A DNA stretch of 64,000 nucleotides from Luscinia megarhynchos (taxonomy: Eukaryota > Chordata > Aves > Passeriformes > Turdidae): assembly GCA_034336665.1 (NCBI GenBank), contig JAPFBE010000003.1, forward strand, positions 67,127,352 through 67,191,351, in the 5' to 3' direction. Made by a program: the position numbers and the translations under genes. Positions 25,801-37,152 of the stretch are shown here, piece by piece (position 1 is the stretch's first letter; the number at the start of each line of letters is the position of its first letter). The notes beneath the pieces are model-generated. The model saw nothing but the letters and a program-made list of their open reading frames with translations. It was not told the DNA's origin and searched no databases.

Positions 25801-27547
25801 GTAAGCAGCTGGTCCACTGGATTTGCTAAGAGTCATAGCTGTGCTTTCCTATGCCTGTGTTTTGTTTTTTGACACGTTCCAGAGCTTGAGGTTGAGGTGG
25901 GAAGCAATGATCAGTCCATCCTGCATGCCAAAGCCTGCCTTCAAACTCCAGCCTCACAACATCTTTAAATGACTTTGTGTTGGAGGGTTCAACTACACAC
26001 CATGTGTAAGATTGCTCTGGCACATCCCTGTTCTGACACTCCTCCAGAAGGAGACTTGCCTTCACAGACAGATTTTTGGGCAGCCCAGCTGCTGGTCTGG
26101 CACAAGATGTGCATTTTTGCAATACAAATGTGTGCAGTGATGATGGTAGAGCTTTCTAGCGTGGCACTTGAAGGGTGTAAACCAACTTGAATTTATACTT
26201 GAAGGGTATAAACCAGCAGCAGCAACAGATGGATCTAATTCTGGAGATGCTGTGAGCCTCTGAGGATGTGCTGGTGCTCTCACTGCTGCTGGTGTCTGCA
26301 GGAGCTGCCTCACACCTTGTGAGACGTAGGGAAATGGCTAGACTCTTTAAAAACTACTCTAAAACAATGCATCCTGAGCTCCAGAGGGTGTGCAGGACCT
26401 TTTGCACTGGTTTCAGTGAGAGAAATCTCTCCCTGCAGGGTGGGGGTTTGCAGAAAGCAGCGTGGCTTGCCCACACACACAGGCAGAGTTTCAAAGGCGA
26501 TGGAGATCAAAGGAAAAGGCTTCAGACAAAGCCACAGCCCAGAGTACTAGGCATGTTAATAATTTAGAAACAGCCAAATGTAAGAAGAGTCAAATGCAGG
26601 CGCTGCAGGAGTCTGTGGGGTGTTTGCAGTGAGAGCATCCCAAGGCAGGAGAGAGGCACCAGTGCAGGGCAAAGGGCTCTGGCTGCCCTGCCTCCCCTGC
26701 TGCCTCACCAAGGGAGGTGGCACACTATCCTCCCCCTCTGGAGGGCCTGGAAGCGTGATGTGTTCAGACCTGTGTATCTTTGGGAATAAAAACCTCTGGT
26801 TTTGCTGGCTGAGTATGCAGAGCCTGTGGGAAGGTGTGAGTGCACAGATTATGGCCAGCTGCCATTCATTCTGTGCATGGGTGACCTGAACCTGAGCATG
26901 CTGAGTGCACCTCCTGTGCAAATTTTAACCCTGATGGTTAAAAATTGTCAACAAATATTATTAGGGGGATGGATTTTTTCCTTTGGAAAGAAAGGATTTT
27001 TAATCAAACTTTAGTTACCATGTGCCATGGATCTTCCTTAAGCTGAAAGTAATGAACTTCAACATGAATAGTGCTCTTAGGTGACTAAAGGGATATTGGA
27101 AAACTCACTTGGTGATTTTTAGGGGTGAGTAAGAGATGATGTAAAGAGAGAGCCTGTCAGAAAAGTGCTTGTAATCCTTCAGTGCTGGCTGCATGAAGAG
27201 CTGAAAATGGGAACCTGAAATGGAGCTCCTTTATAAACCCATCTTACAATATTAAGGCATAAATTTTAGAGCTAGCCCACATAATGGCTTTCAGTTTCAA
27301 GTCACAGGTAAGATCCATTTTTAATGGTACTATTTTTGCTGTGGTGCTTCTGACAAATGGTCAGAGAAACGTCAGTCTTGGCAGTCCACAAAATTAGCAA
27401 CATCTCCCTTATAAAGTTAAAGACAGGAGCCACTTTCTGAACCTGTAGGGGCCAGAGCAGCCCTGAGTGTGCAGCACAGCTCAGACTCCTCAGTGCTGCA
27501 GGGATGGCTCTCTGGGGCAAAACAGAGCCTCTCCAGGTCCTTGTGCC
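22801..27547. other. Intergenic, nothing recognised
   Basis: No gene or interspersed repeat is recognised. A short imperfect tandem of GGTGGGATGCT units lies at about 25,648-25,675, and a CA run at about 26,471-26,481. Short frames are scattered on both strands without protein resemblance. Confidence 0.5.
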
Positions 27548-27760
27548 ACTGGTGAAGATACTAAATAGTATTGGTCCCAGTATTGACCCTTGTGGGGTGT
27601 CTCTCTTTACTGGTTTCCCTCTGGACACAGCTGTGGCTTGTTGGACAGAGCCATCCAGACAATTCCTTACCCACCTAACAGTCCATACAGTCCCTTTCCT
27701 ACTGAGTGTCAAGGTGATGTGAAGGATTGCATCAAAGGCCTTGGAGAAAGTCCAGGGTAG
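27548..27760 (-). mobile_element. CR1-type LINE reverse-transcriptase fragment (minus strand)
   Basis: Translated on the minus strand, this piece gives WTFSKAFDAI, then TVWTVRWVRNCLDGSVQQ, then DTPQGSILGPILFSIF. These are hallmarks of a non-LTR (CR1-clade) reverse transcriptase: the 'KAFD' block, the region between, and the PQGS..GP.LF block that precedes the catalytic YADD-type motif. The catalytic motif is absent. Similarity stops after about 70 residues, and the segment between the first two blocks is shortened relative to the usual spacing. The frame happens to be open for 162 codons (27,302-27,790), but residues after the RT block resemble nothing I know. It is an internal fragment, unlike the other CR1 copies, which are 3' ends. 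Confidence 0.8.
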
Positions 27761-30700
27761 AGACCCTGCCCTGAGCTGCAAGGCTTGCACAGTGGGAATA
27801 TTCTGTGAGCAGCAGGCTGAGCCCAGGGGACCAGTGTGCTGTGCATCACCATGCCAGGCACAGCATCAGCCCCCAGGAAAGAGGACCAGGCTGGGGGTGA
27901 TGGAGGGAAATGCTTCCTTAGCACCTAACCTTGACAGGCCTTTTTGTTTAGGAGTTCCTTCAGGTACATGCCTACACCCACACTTACATATATATAAGTA
28001 CTTATATAGAATTCAAATCCAAAATTTAAGTGCAAAGGCTTTTAAAGCATTAAAGGATTTAAAGGCTCCTACTAGGAGAGACACTGGTGTGGAAGAAGAG
28101 AGAAAATAAAGTTTTGCTCTGGCTGGGAGAGCACAAATGCAAAAGAGCTGGTGTGAGGAAGCCTGCAGTCATCTTTTTGTCCATTTCCAGACTTTGTTTC
28201 TGCACACAAATTGTGGTCAGTGTTTGTAAAATGGGGCAGTCAGCACCTTTCCCACCATGGGCTGCTCTGCTCTGCTCACAGGCTGCCTCCCTGCACAGCA
28301 CAATGGCAATCCTGACACCTCCCACTACCAAAATAAAAATAACATGAAATATCAGAAAATTTAGCTCGGGACAGTGGGTACTGATTGGCAGTGAATGGAA
28401 GGGCAGCAATTTCAGAGAAGACTGGCATCAGGTAACACAGCTGAGAGCTGATGCTTCAGGAAGTATTCACTACAAAATGTGGGGTTTTTTCTTCTCTTTT
28501 CTTTTTCTCTGCATCTTTTTTATTGATCTGTGAGAGGAGAGCTCTGCAGATGCAATATCTGAGAGCTGGTGGTATCCTCATGCCTTTGTCTGCAGCTCTT
28601 TTCTCTGTAATTGTTTCTGGCTTCCTCTGCACTGTACCTTGGCCTTTTCCTGGAAGGCTTTTTAGCCATCTGAAATTAAAGGTTCTTCTTCATCAGCCCC
28701 TTACCTGAGCTTCTTGCTTCTACTACTAACCATCAATTTTCTTAGTACCCTGAAAATCAATTCAGTTTTTCCATCAGAGGTCAGGTGTTTCAGCTGGGAA
28801 AACCCACTGGTGAGGAGGCTGCCATCTCTTCTTCTGACCCCAGCCCTCCTCCTTCTCCTCACCCAGCACACAGAGGAGACTAGTTCAGTTTCCACACCCT
28901 CCTTCAGCACCAGGAGCTGGGATGATGTTGCAGACATGCATTTCCCTCTTTCCAGTGGTGAAACAGCCCAGCTCCCCTCGTATTTCCATTTTTCAGGGGC
29001 AGTGGGTGGGTGTTTGCATTCAGTACCTGTGTGCTCAAAGCTGACAGAGGGCAGAGCCTTGCCCTGCCCTCACACCCAGTGCTCTGTGCCCAGGGCTGTG
29101 CCCCAGTGACAGATGGCTGCTCGGTTTGCAGCAGTGTCTGAGCCTGGGGGCACCAGCAATTCCCAGGCACGGCGCTAACCGGGCACAGAGATTAGCTCTG
29201 GCTCCTCTCCATCTTTAAATGAACTTCCCCTAATTAGGGGAATTGCCCGTGCTTACACTTCAGATAGATCCTCCCTGGAATTGTCTCTCAAACTCCTCGT
29301 GCACTGCTGCACACCAGCCCAGGGTGGGGTGAGGGCTGTCCCGAGCCCCTGGCTGGTCCCACCTCTGCTCTGGTGCCACATCACTGCCCAGGGCTCATGG
29401 CCTTTCACCCCCTCTTTGCTCACTTTGCTCACTTCTCAGCCCCTCTTCAGCTGGAGATGTGCACGTTCCTCTTCCCCCACCTCTCAGTGGTTACCCTAAC
29501 ACCGCCAAACACATAACCCCACACCTAAATTTTATTATCCCCCAACTCTGCTCAAATCCCTACAAGGCCAGCTCATGGAACTTCCCCTACCTCCCTTTGC
29601 TAAACATGTACAATCTTTTAGGAAACCTTAAGGAAGGACAGCTTTGGGAGACTCCTAAAGTGTAGTATATTGCCACATTTTTTTCTCAAAACAGACTTTT
29701 GGTGTACGGCAAAGACAGTGCTGTGAGACAAATTAAGTCTGGGGAAAAAAAAGAAAGAAAACCAAACAAATTAAGCTTGTTAAGCTTTACAGAAAACCAC
29801 TGCAAGGCTGAAGCAGGACTTAAAAGCTGGGGCTTTCAAAGGGCCCTGAGGGAAGCAGCCCTGGGACTGACACTGAATTTAATTTGCTCTATGCTGAAGG
29901 AGGCAGCTTTGGAGAAATGCCCATATGCATACTGATTCCTCCAGCAGACACTTTACCAGGTTTAGCAAAAATTAGGAGCAGAGCAGCCGGGGAATCCTCA
30001 TTATGAGTAGAGAGCAGAATCCAGAGAAAGGGTCCCTCTGCCTTAGAGAGGACTTCACAGGGCACCACAGCTTTTCTTTTAACAGAGACATTACTTATTC
30101 TCAGGAGATGTAATGGGAATTTATCAGTGTACACAGGCAAGAGAAAACATTTTCAAACTAGAGAAAAAACACCCCATGCCTCCACAAATTGCAGATGAAA
30201 CCTGTGTGAGAACAGGAAATGAATTTTCTGTTAATAATTCTTAAGGTTAACAAACTCACAAGAGTCAGACAGTGAGAACAGTGCCCAGCTCTGACACCTG
30301 TCCTCCAAAGCACTTTTTATTTTATGTCATTTTCTAATTGAATGGATTTCTTTTTCTGTTCTTTGTATTGCAGGCAATGCTTTGGATGGCATAAAGAGGC
30401 TCTGAGCCAGAACGAGCTGGAATTGAAAGAGATCTGGGGGAAAAGTGGAGCTTGCCTGGTTTGAGGATATTTCTTTTCAATGTGGAAAGAGACAAACCAA
30501 ACAGGCGGAGTTCACTACGAAGGAAAAGACACCAAAACCTAATTCAAGTCCTGGCTTCAAAGCCTGGCTCCTTATCTAAACTGCAGGTCTTGTCATCACA
30601 AGTACAGAGAGAAATAGAATAATAAGAGTGAAAATGTATTTAATGTTTTTAATGCAGTATAATCAGTCAATATGATTCATTTAATCTTGAATTCCAGTAT

Positions 30701-33700
30701 CTGGAGCTTTTGTTAAGGACCAAGATGCTGCAGTTGTGCAGCTTTAGCAGCATTGCAACTTTTAATTACACCTTCTTCTTTCTCTCTTCTATGTGAAAGA
30801 AGAAAGCTTGAAACTCCAAGTGCTGAAGAGGAGGCTTCAAAGAGCTCATGAAAGATGTCTAGTTTCTGTGTTTTTAAAGCCTCAGTGTTTACAAGCAGGA
30901 TGAAGATTTTGGAGGTAACCAGGTGAGCATCTGGGACTGGTCAGCATGAGGCATGCACCACAACCAAAAATAAAAATAAAGAAATTGCCACATTCATGAT
31001 ATTTTTTTTTTTTTTTTCCAAATAGCAGGGTTGAATATCAGCTTCATAATGGGAAGGAAATGGACAGATATGGACAATTGGATATCCTGCCTTTACTTGG
31101 ATTTGTCCCAAAATCAAGATGACATTGAATGCGTTGGGTAAGACTCTTAGACCTGGTAATAAGGTTTGTTCCCCATGCAGGAAGAGAGTGAGTGTGGCAT
31201 CTGTCCAGCCTCAGGCAGATCTTTGTGACTCCTCTGATACCCAGATCCTGCTTTGGGTGCTGTGTATCAGCCATGGAATCTCCCTGGGTAGTGATGCCTC
31301 TCTGCAGCCAGGCAGGGCTTTGAGCTGCCACACAAGCTCTTTGTTTCCCCTAGAGTACTTTCTGAATACTGTGTTTGCTTTGTGATTGGACCTTTGATTG
31401 GTGGCAGAACTTCATTTCTCTCTAAATTTGCCTGGGAACGAATCCAGTTCTTCCAAGTGCCAGCTATTTGCACAGAAATAACAACATCCTGGGCTGGGGT
31501 AACTCTGGGGGCAGTGGTGGGGTGGGCAGCCCTCCCTCCTGGCTGGCAGGGCACACAGTGAGCACAGCTTTACAATGTCAGTACCCCTGCACTTCCCAGC
31601 CCCACTGAGCAAACACGCCCAGAGTGTGCCACAGGTGGGCTGGCTGGCCAAGGGTGCTGCTCCTTCCCTAGCAGTGCTTGGCAAATCCACAGCTTTGTTC
31701 AAACAGGAAAACACATTAAGAGGCACTTCATCCTTGAGTGTTCCTGTCTCTGCTGCCTGCATTCCTGGCTGGGGTGTTTAACACACATTAAGTGCAATGT
31801 GCTCGTGGGACCCTCTGATTAAAATACCAGCAGGCCAAGAGTGCTGGAGGAATCAGTCTGACTCCTTAACTGAGAAAAGACCTGTTATATTCAGTCTTTT
31901 TTATCAGTGCTTCCTTCTCCTTAGGTTTCATGTCCTCAGTCTGATGGTCTGTACTCTTCCCATAGAGGTTCCCAGTGGCCACAGTGATGTGAGATAAAAT
32001 CCACAGTCACAATTTTCAAGCATGATCTCTGGTTCTGGGGTTGGGTTTCTTTAACTTGCACCATTTGAAAGTTTCCTTCAGCCTCAGCTGAACATCTGTG
32101 TTTCTTGTGCCACCAGACTAGCTCCCAGTCACTGAGCCAGTGCTCTCCCTGTGCCTGTTTTTGTGTGCTAACCATGGATAGACACAGGATGGCTCACAGA
32201 AGAGGGATGGCGCTGCATGAGGTGAATTTCAGCTGAGGTTGCTCTGTTTTCACATTCTCAGGTTGAAGAGGGTCAAGGTGTTTGGCCTCTGTGACAGAGC
32301 TCAGCAACAAATCTGGTGCCATTAAAATGTGAGTTGAGCAAAGACACCAATCATCCAGCCAGGCCCTCCTCCTGGTTACATCTGTAGTGTAAAATCCAGC
32401 CCTATTCTCTTCTGCTCAATGGGGTAATACAGATTTACAGCAGTGCAAGTCTTGCCCAAATGTGAAAATTTACAGATGCAAGTGTTCCAGAAGAATTGCA
32501 CCTAAACCAGTCCTTGACTATTACTCCAAAAGCAAACCCAAAATGATATTCCCTCCATGATACCATGAAAGGGATACTTTGGCTGAATGCAAGAAGGTGT
32601 CAGCTTACTGAATCTGGGTCCCCAAACAGCAGATCCTGAATCCCACAGGCATCTTGGACTGCAGAGGTGACAGCAGAGCTTTCTGTGACCTGCCAAGCAT
32701 GTTCTGGGAAGGGGCTCTGTCTACTCCACCTTCATCTCCAGAAGATCCCCTGTCATGAGCCCAGTGATCCCTGATGGCCCTGGACTCACTTTGCACTGAG
32801 CAAAACCCTTCCAAGAGTGAACCCTTTCCACTGTGACAGGCATGGGAAGGTGTCACCCAATACCCTGAGTTTAGCACTGGGGATGAGACACAGATCTCAC
32901 CCATAAAAAAATTTAAAAGAATAAATAAGTCAAGAAAACACAACCACTGATTCTTTTTAACATCTTTTTCCTCTCTTGCCATGAACTGGGATAATTTTCT
33001 CAAACAATAAGGTTTGCTCACTTTCATCTGATAATCTTTCATTCAGACCAAGATACTTCTCACCTGCAATCATGGTTTGGTTTTTTTCTAGCAGTCAAAC
33101 AAATCCCTGCAGTACAAAGGGGAGGTTATTTTACCTCCTCCTCAGTAAATAGGGTTGATGAAGTGGGTTTCCATAGGATGCACTGCACCAAACACTGAGG
33201 CTAACAACTGCTTTTGTTGGTCCTTTAACCTCCTCCCAGCAGGCTGGGTTGCAGTTGTCAGAGACCTCCTGCTGAACCAGTCCAAGGCTGATCTGGTTCC
33301 TTGTGGGACATCAGGCACACAGCAGTTTAAACTTGCCAGAAACCTAAGCTGTGCCTCAAAACTTCTCCCAAATGATCACAACCCGCAAGGTATATTGAAC
33401 TAAAATCAGGGGAGAAAAGGGAACTGACCTGGAGGTACACATGCCAATATTCACACCAAAATAACCAGCTGGAGTAACTTAACTTGTCCTGGAGCAGATG
33501 GAGAACAATTTGCTGAGCAAACCTCCAGGAGGACATAAAGCTGGCCAAAACCCCCCATTTTCACATATTTTTGGGAGATGTGTAGGGAAATGCTTTGGAA
33601 ATAAGGCAGGCTCTATTTGCTTGTGCTGAAAAGATAAATATTTTAGAGTTTGTGGTTCTGATTGTCAGCACCTCACCTGAAAGAGTGCCCAGAGGCCCAT

Positions 33701-35308
33701 TTGCCAATAATCAGGTTACAGGATTAGGAGGCCCAACCCATGAGAAAACCAAGCAAGGAAGTCAATATTGTTCAGCACCTCTCTGTGTGTCCGTGCAGCC
33801 CAGGCAGGGCTCTGGCACTGCACAAACACTGCTGCTGGTCACAGAGCAAAGTGCCCCACAGAGAACCAGTACCTGGAGAACCAGTTGGCCAAGGAGATGG
33901 AGGCTGCTTTAGGAAGAAACCTGATGTTTGTGGTGTACCCAAAGGAAAGCCAGGAGGAGCTGTCACTGCCTGCTGCAAATTCCTGAGAGGGCAGGGAAGG
34001 CATTTACCTTTATTTAAGGTAAATCCTGGCATCAGAAAATAAAAAAGTTATACCTGGCTCCACAGCAGCTCAGGTTAGAAGGGAGTGATGCCTTGTGAAG
34101 TCCCTGAGCTCCCCAGGGCAGTCGTGGAGGCTGGAAGCCCCTTGGTGAGCTGCAGCCCAGAACTGTTTGTATGCAGCAGCCACTGATGGGCAGGGGCTGC
34201 AGGGTTATCCCAGCAGTGCTCCCTCCAATGAGGAATTGGGGAGCAGAGCAACATCTGCTTGCTGCACTGAAGTCATTGGGTTGGCAGTCTGCAGGGATCC
34301 CCAGGATAAGCTGCTGGCTGAAACCACATCCTGGACACTGATGATGCCTGCTACATCCATCAGACAATAACATCAATTGATCTCCTTTCACAGAGGGGGA
34401 AAAACCCAGAAGAATTAGGCCTGGGAATTTCACTCTCTACCCTGGGAAGAAATGAGTCTCATGGGTGAAAATAATGCAGCACAGCCAGGGCTGGGCAGTT
34501 GGCAGCACTGGAAGCCAGGCTGCTCTCATTAACAAGGAGGAGCAAGTGGGGACAAAGCCTGGCAGAAGCAGCTACCAGACACCTTGGATCTGGGACTCAA
34601 AGACCAGCCTGAAGCCCTGGCTGGGGCTGGTGGCCACCTCCAGGCCAGCAGACACCCAGGGAGAGGGATTTCCTGCCTACCTGTAAGATTTTTCCCCCAG
34701 CTTTCCTCAATTTAAATCTGGTTTTATATTGACAACTGGTATAAAGATCTGGTAGCCTGCTCGCCCTGGCCCTAGGATTTCTGGTGCCCCAGATACAGCT
34801 GTTGGAGGAGACTGCAGTGACTCCATTTATTCCCTGGTTATCAGCAGCAGGAGTGGCATGCCCATGTCAATTCAGCTGTATCCATCTCTGCTGATAATTT
34901 TTGTCTCTGGAGGAATGTAAATATGCATTTGTCCTTCCCACTAGTGAGGGGTTTCTCAGAGCTGGGATAGCCTCTCTGAATTCCACGGTGTTATTGCTGG
35001 GTTAGAAAGAAAAAAGTCCCAAAGAGGTTGGCCATGCCAGGGTTTTCCACATCCTCCACCTGGTTTGCATGACAGGAGTTGCTTGGTTTTTGACTGCATG
35101 TCAGTTGCTCTGACCTTTGAGGGCTGCTCTAGCCTCAGAGCACAGCAGCACCTGCAGGGAGATGGGCAAGTCTGGTGGGAAAGTGCCTGCCAGAGCTGCA
35201 GGAGCTCATCTGCCAGAGCCCACCAGGCTCTGCCCCACGGGAAGGAGCCTCCAGGGACATCTAGTGCATCCTCCAAGCACAATGTGCTGCACACCAGGGC
35301 CTGAGATA
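27761..35308. other. Intergenic, nothing recognised
   Basis: About 7.5 kb with no gene or recognisable interspersed repeat. Visible simple features are a TA-rich stretch at about 27,985-28,012, a pyrimidine tract ending in CAG at about 30,346-30,374 and a 16-T run at 31,002-31,017. The sequence from 29,210 to 29,250 includes two nearby 'taattaggggaatt'-like palindromic bases. None of these identifies a gene. Confidence 0.5.
31002..31017 (+). repeat. Poly-T tract (16 T)
   Basis: A homopolymer run with no recognisable retroposed body next to it. Confidence 0.8.
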
Positions 35309-36034
35309 GCTGGTGTCCTGGTTTGAAGGACAGGTGTCTGCCAATCAAGACAGGAGCTTCTCCTTGAAATGGAGAATGTAAACCCTCTCCCTCCAAATTA
35401 TTATTATAATTTTGAAATTAAGGGGCTCTCAGGCAAAGATATGGGAATTAGGAATAACAGTTCTTTACTAGGAAAATTAAAATAGAAACGCAGTATTACA
35501 AAGAACAATCCCCAAACACTGACAGAGTCAGAATACAACCTGACACTCAGTCAGGGTGTTGGCAGCAGTGCCATTAAATGGTGGCTGCATCCTCCTGCAG
35601 TGGCAGGTGTGGTTCAGCTGAAGCAGTGCTCCTGCAGAAGGTCCAGTTTTCCTCTGAAGGCCCAGAGATGATGTGGAAAGGTCCAGCTTTCCTCTGGAAT
35701 CCAGTGGAAAGATGGATAACTTGCTGTTCAAAATCTCAGTTTTTATCTAGGTAGGAAAGGCTTGGCTCCTCCCCCTGGCTGGAGCATCTCCCAGTGGGAT
35801 GATGTAATTTTATCAGTCATACAGTGGGACTCAATGGGCTATTAACAGATGATATCTTCCTGCAGGGAGGATGGGTTGTGGAAAAGATAAAGATGATTGC
35901 CCCAGCTGGTTTTAAAGATGGCCCATTAGCAGATGATATGTGCCACGGAGATAAGGGAATCACTGCCCCACCCAGCTTCAACAGATGGTGATAGAATACA
36001 CATTTCTGGCCCCACATCAACCCAACACAGCTGG
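35309..36034 (-). mobile_element. Solo ERV LTR with target-site duplication (minus strand)
   Basis: A 716-bp long terminal repeat (35,314-36,029) begins TGTCCTGG and ends CAACACA, giving the canonical TG...CA termini. It is flanked by identical GCTGG pentamers at 35,309-35,313 and 36,030-36,034. A 5-bp duplication fits an ERVL-like (class III) element; the preceding A could also make it 6 bp. Read on the minus strand, the probable polyadenylation and R/U5 part lies at about 35,395-35,480 (AGTAAAGAACTG..., then a 'tttgcctgagagcccctt' stretch that I recall from passerine LTRs). No gag, pol or env sequence lies on either side, so it is a solo LTR left by recombination between the two LTRs of a provirus. 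Inside it are imperfect direct repeats ('cagatgatat' at about 35,845 and 35,930, and 'aggtccag.tttcctctg' at about 35,640 and 35,678). Confidence 0.88.
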
Positions 36035-36151
36035 GTAACACCTTTCAGTGTGGCAGCAGAATACGATTCATCTGTTCATGAGGTGGTATAAGACACATTC
36101 TTTACATCCACAGTGACTATGTACAACTAGAAACATTTCTTTATAAACTGA
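36035..36151. other. Spacer between the two LTRs
   Basis: The 117 bases between the target duplication of the first LTR and the TG of the second are unique-looking, AT-leaning DNA. They contain no PBS, polypurine tract or viral coding sequence, so the two LTRs are independent insertions and not the ends of one provirus. Confidence 0.6.
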
Positions 36152-37152
36152 TGTATTGGGTTTTCATGGCTACAGAGGAGGGCTGTGGGGATTCTCTGAG
36201 AAGATGCCCCATGTCTAACAGAGCCAATGACAGCCAGCTCCAAGACAGACCTGCTGCTGGCCAGAGCCAAGCCTGCCATGAGAACGGCAGTGCCTCTGGG
36301 ATAGCAGCTCAAAGTGCTGGAAAACGCTGCACAGCAGCGACTGCAGCCAGACAGGAGTGAGAACAAGTGAGAGGAGCAGCCCTGCAGACACCAAGGTCAC
36401 TGAAGAAGGGGGGGAGGAGGTGCTCTGGGAGCTGGAGCAGAGATTCCCCCACAGCCCGTGGCACTCCATGGGGGAGCAGATATCCATCTGCAGCCCACAG
36501 AGAACCCCCCACCACAGCAGGTGCCAGCCCACAGGAGCCTGTGACCCTGTGCAAAGCCCATGCTGGGGCAGGTTCCCAGCAGGACCTGTGGCCCCAGGGA
36601 GAGAGGAGCTCACACTGGAGCAGCTTTGTTGGCAGGAGCTGGGGATCCATGCTGGAGCAGCTGCTCCTGAAGGATTGTACCCATGCTGGAGCAGCTTGTG
36701 AAGAATTGCAGCTTGTGGGAAGGGCATTGAAGGAGTTTATGGAGGACTGTCTCCTTTGGGAGACCCCACACTGGAGGAGGAAGGAGTGGCAGAAACCAGG
36801 TATGATGAGCTGAGCCCCTATTCCCTGTCCCTCTGTGTTGCTGGGGGAAGGAGGTGGAGAATTCAGGAGTGGAATTGAGCCTGGGAACCAGCAATGTGTG
36901 GGGAGAAGGTGTTTTTAAGATTTGGATTTATTTCTCATTATCCTATTTTGATTTGATTGGTAACAAATTTAACTAATTTCCCGAAGTCAAGCCTATTTTG
37001 CCTGTGACAGTAATTAGTGAGTGGTGTCTACCTGCCCTTACCTCAACCCACAAGCCTTTCATTACATTTTTTCTTCCCTGCCCAGATGAGGAGGGAAATG
37101 ACAGAATGGCTTTGGTGGACACCTGACATCCAGCCAGGGTCAACCCTCCACA
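36152..37152 (+). mobile_element. Second ERV LTR, different family (plus strand)
   Basis: About 1,001 bases start TGTATTGGGTTTTCATGG and end GGGTCAACCCTCCACA. Both ends match an abundant avian LTR type that I remember but cannot name with confidence. Landmarks in order are 'acagagccaatgacagcc' (about 36,218), 'cagacaccaaggtcactgaa' (about 36,386), a block of degenerate repeats (36,555-36,780), 'tttatttctcattatcct' (about 36,928), a decayed polyadenylation region 'taacaaatttaactaa' (about 36,961) and the U5 end. Compared with my memory of the family, this copy lacks a stretch right after 'catggc' near 36,170. The flanks (AACTGA left, ACCAAA right) do not form a clear duplication. No internal proviral sequence was seen. 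Confidence 0.82.
36555..36780 (+). repeat. Degenerate tandem repeat inside the plus-strand LTR
   Basis: A motif of the form CA(T/C)(G/A)CTGGAGCAG recurs at about 36,559, 36,611, 36,648, 36,682 and 36,765, spaced 34-83 bases apart. The intervening text is similar ('...ggaccTGTG/TTGTG...'). The spacing and shared units suggest a partly decayed minisatellite-like array that belongs to the LTR family. It explains the long overlapping open frames seen on both strands here. Confidence 0.7.

Noticed and set aside
36215..36813. Open frames of 114-170 codons on both strands inside the plus-strand LTR.
   Set aside because: They are created by the degenerate repeat array of the LTR, which is noncoding in function.
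35314..37152. Reading the two LTRs as the ends of one provirus.
   Set aside because: They differ in sequence and orientation, and the 117 bases between them hold no viral sequence.
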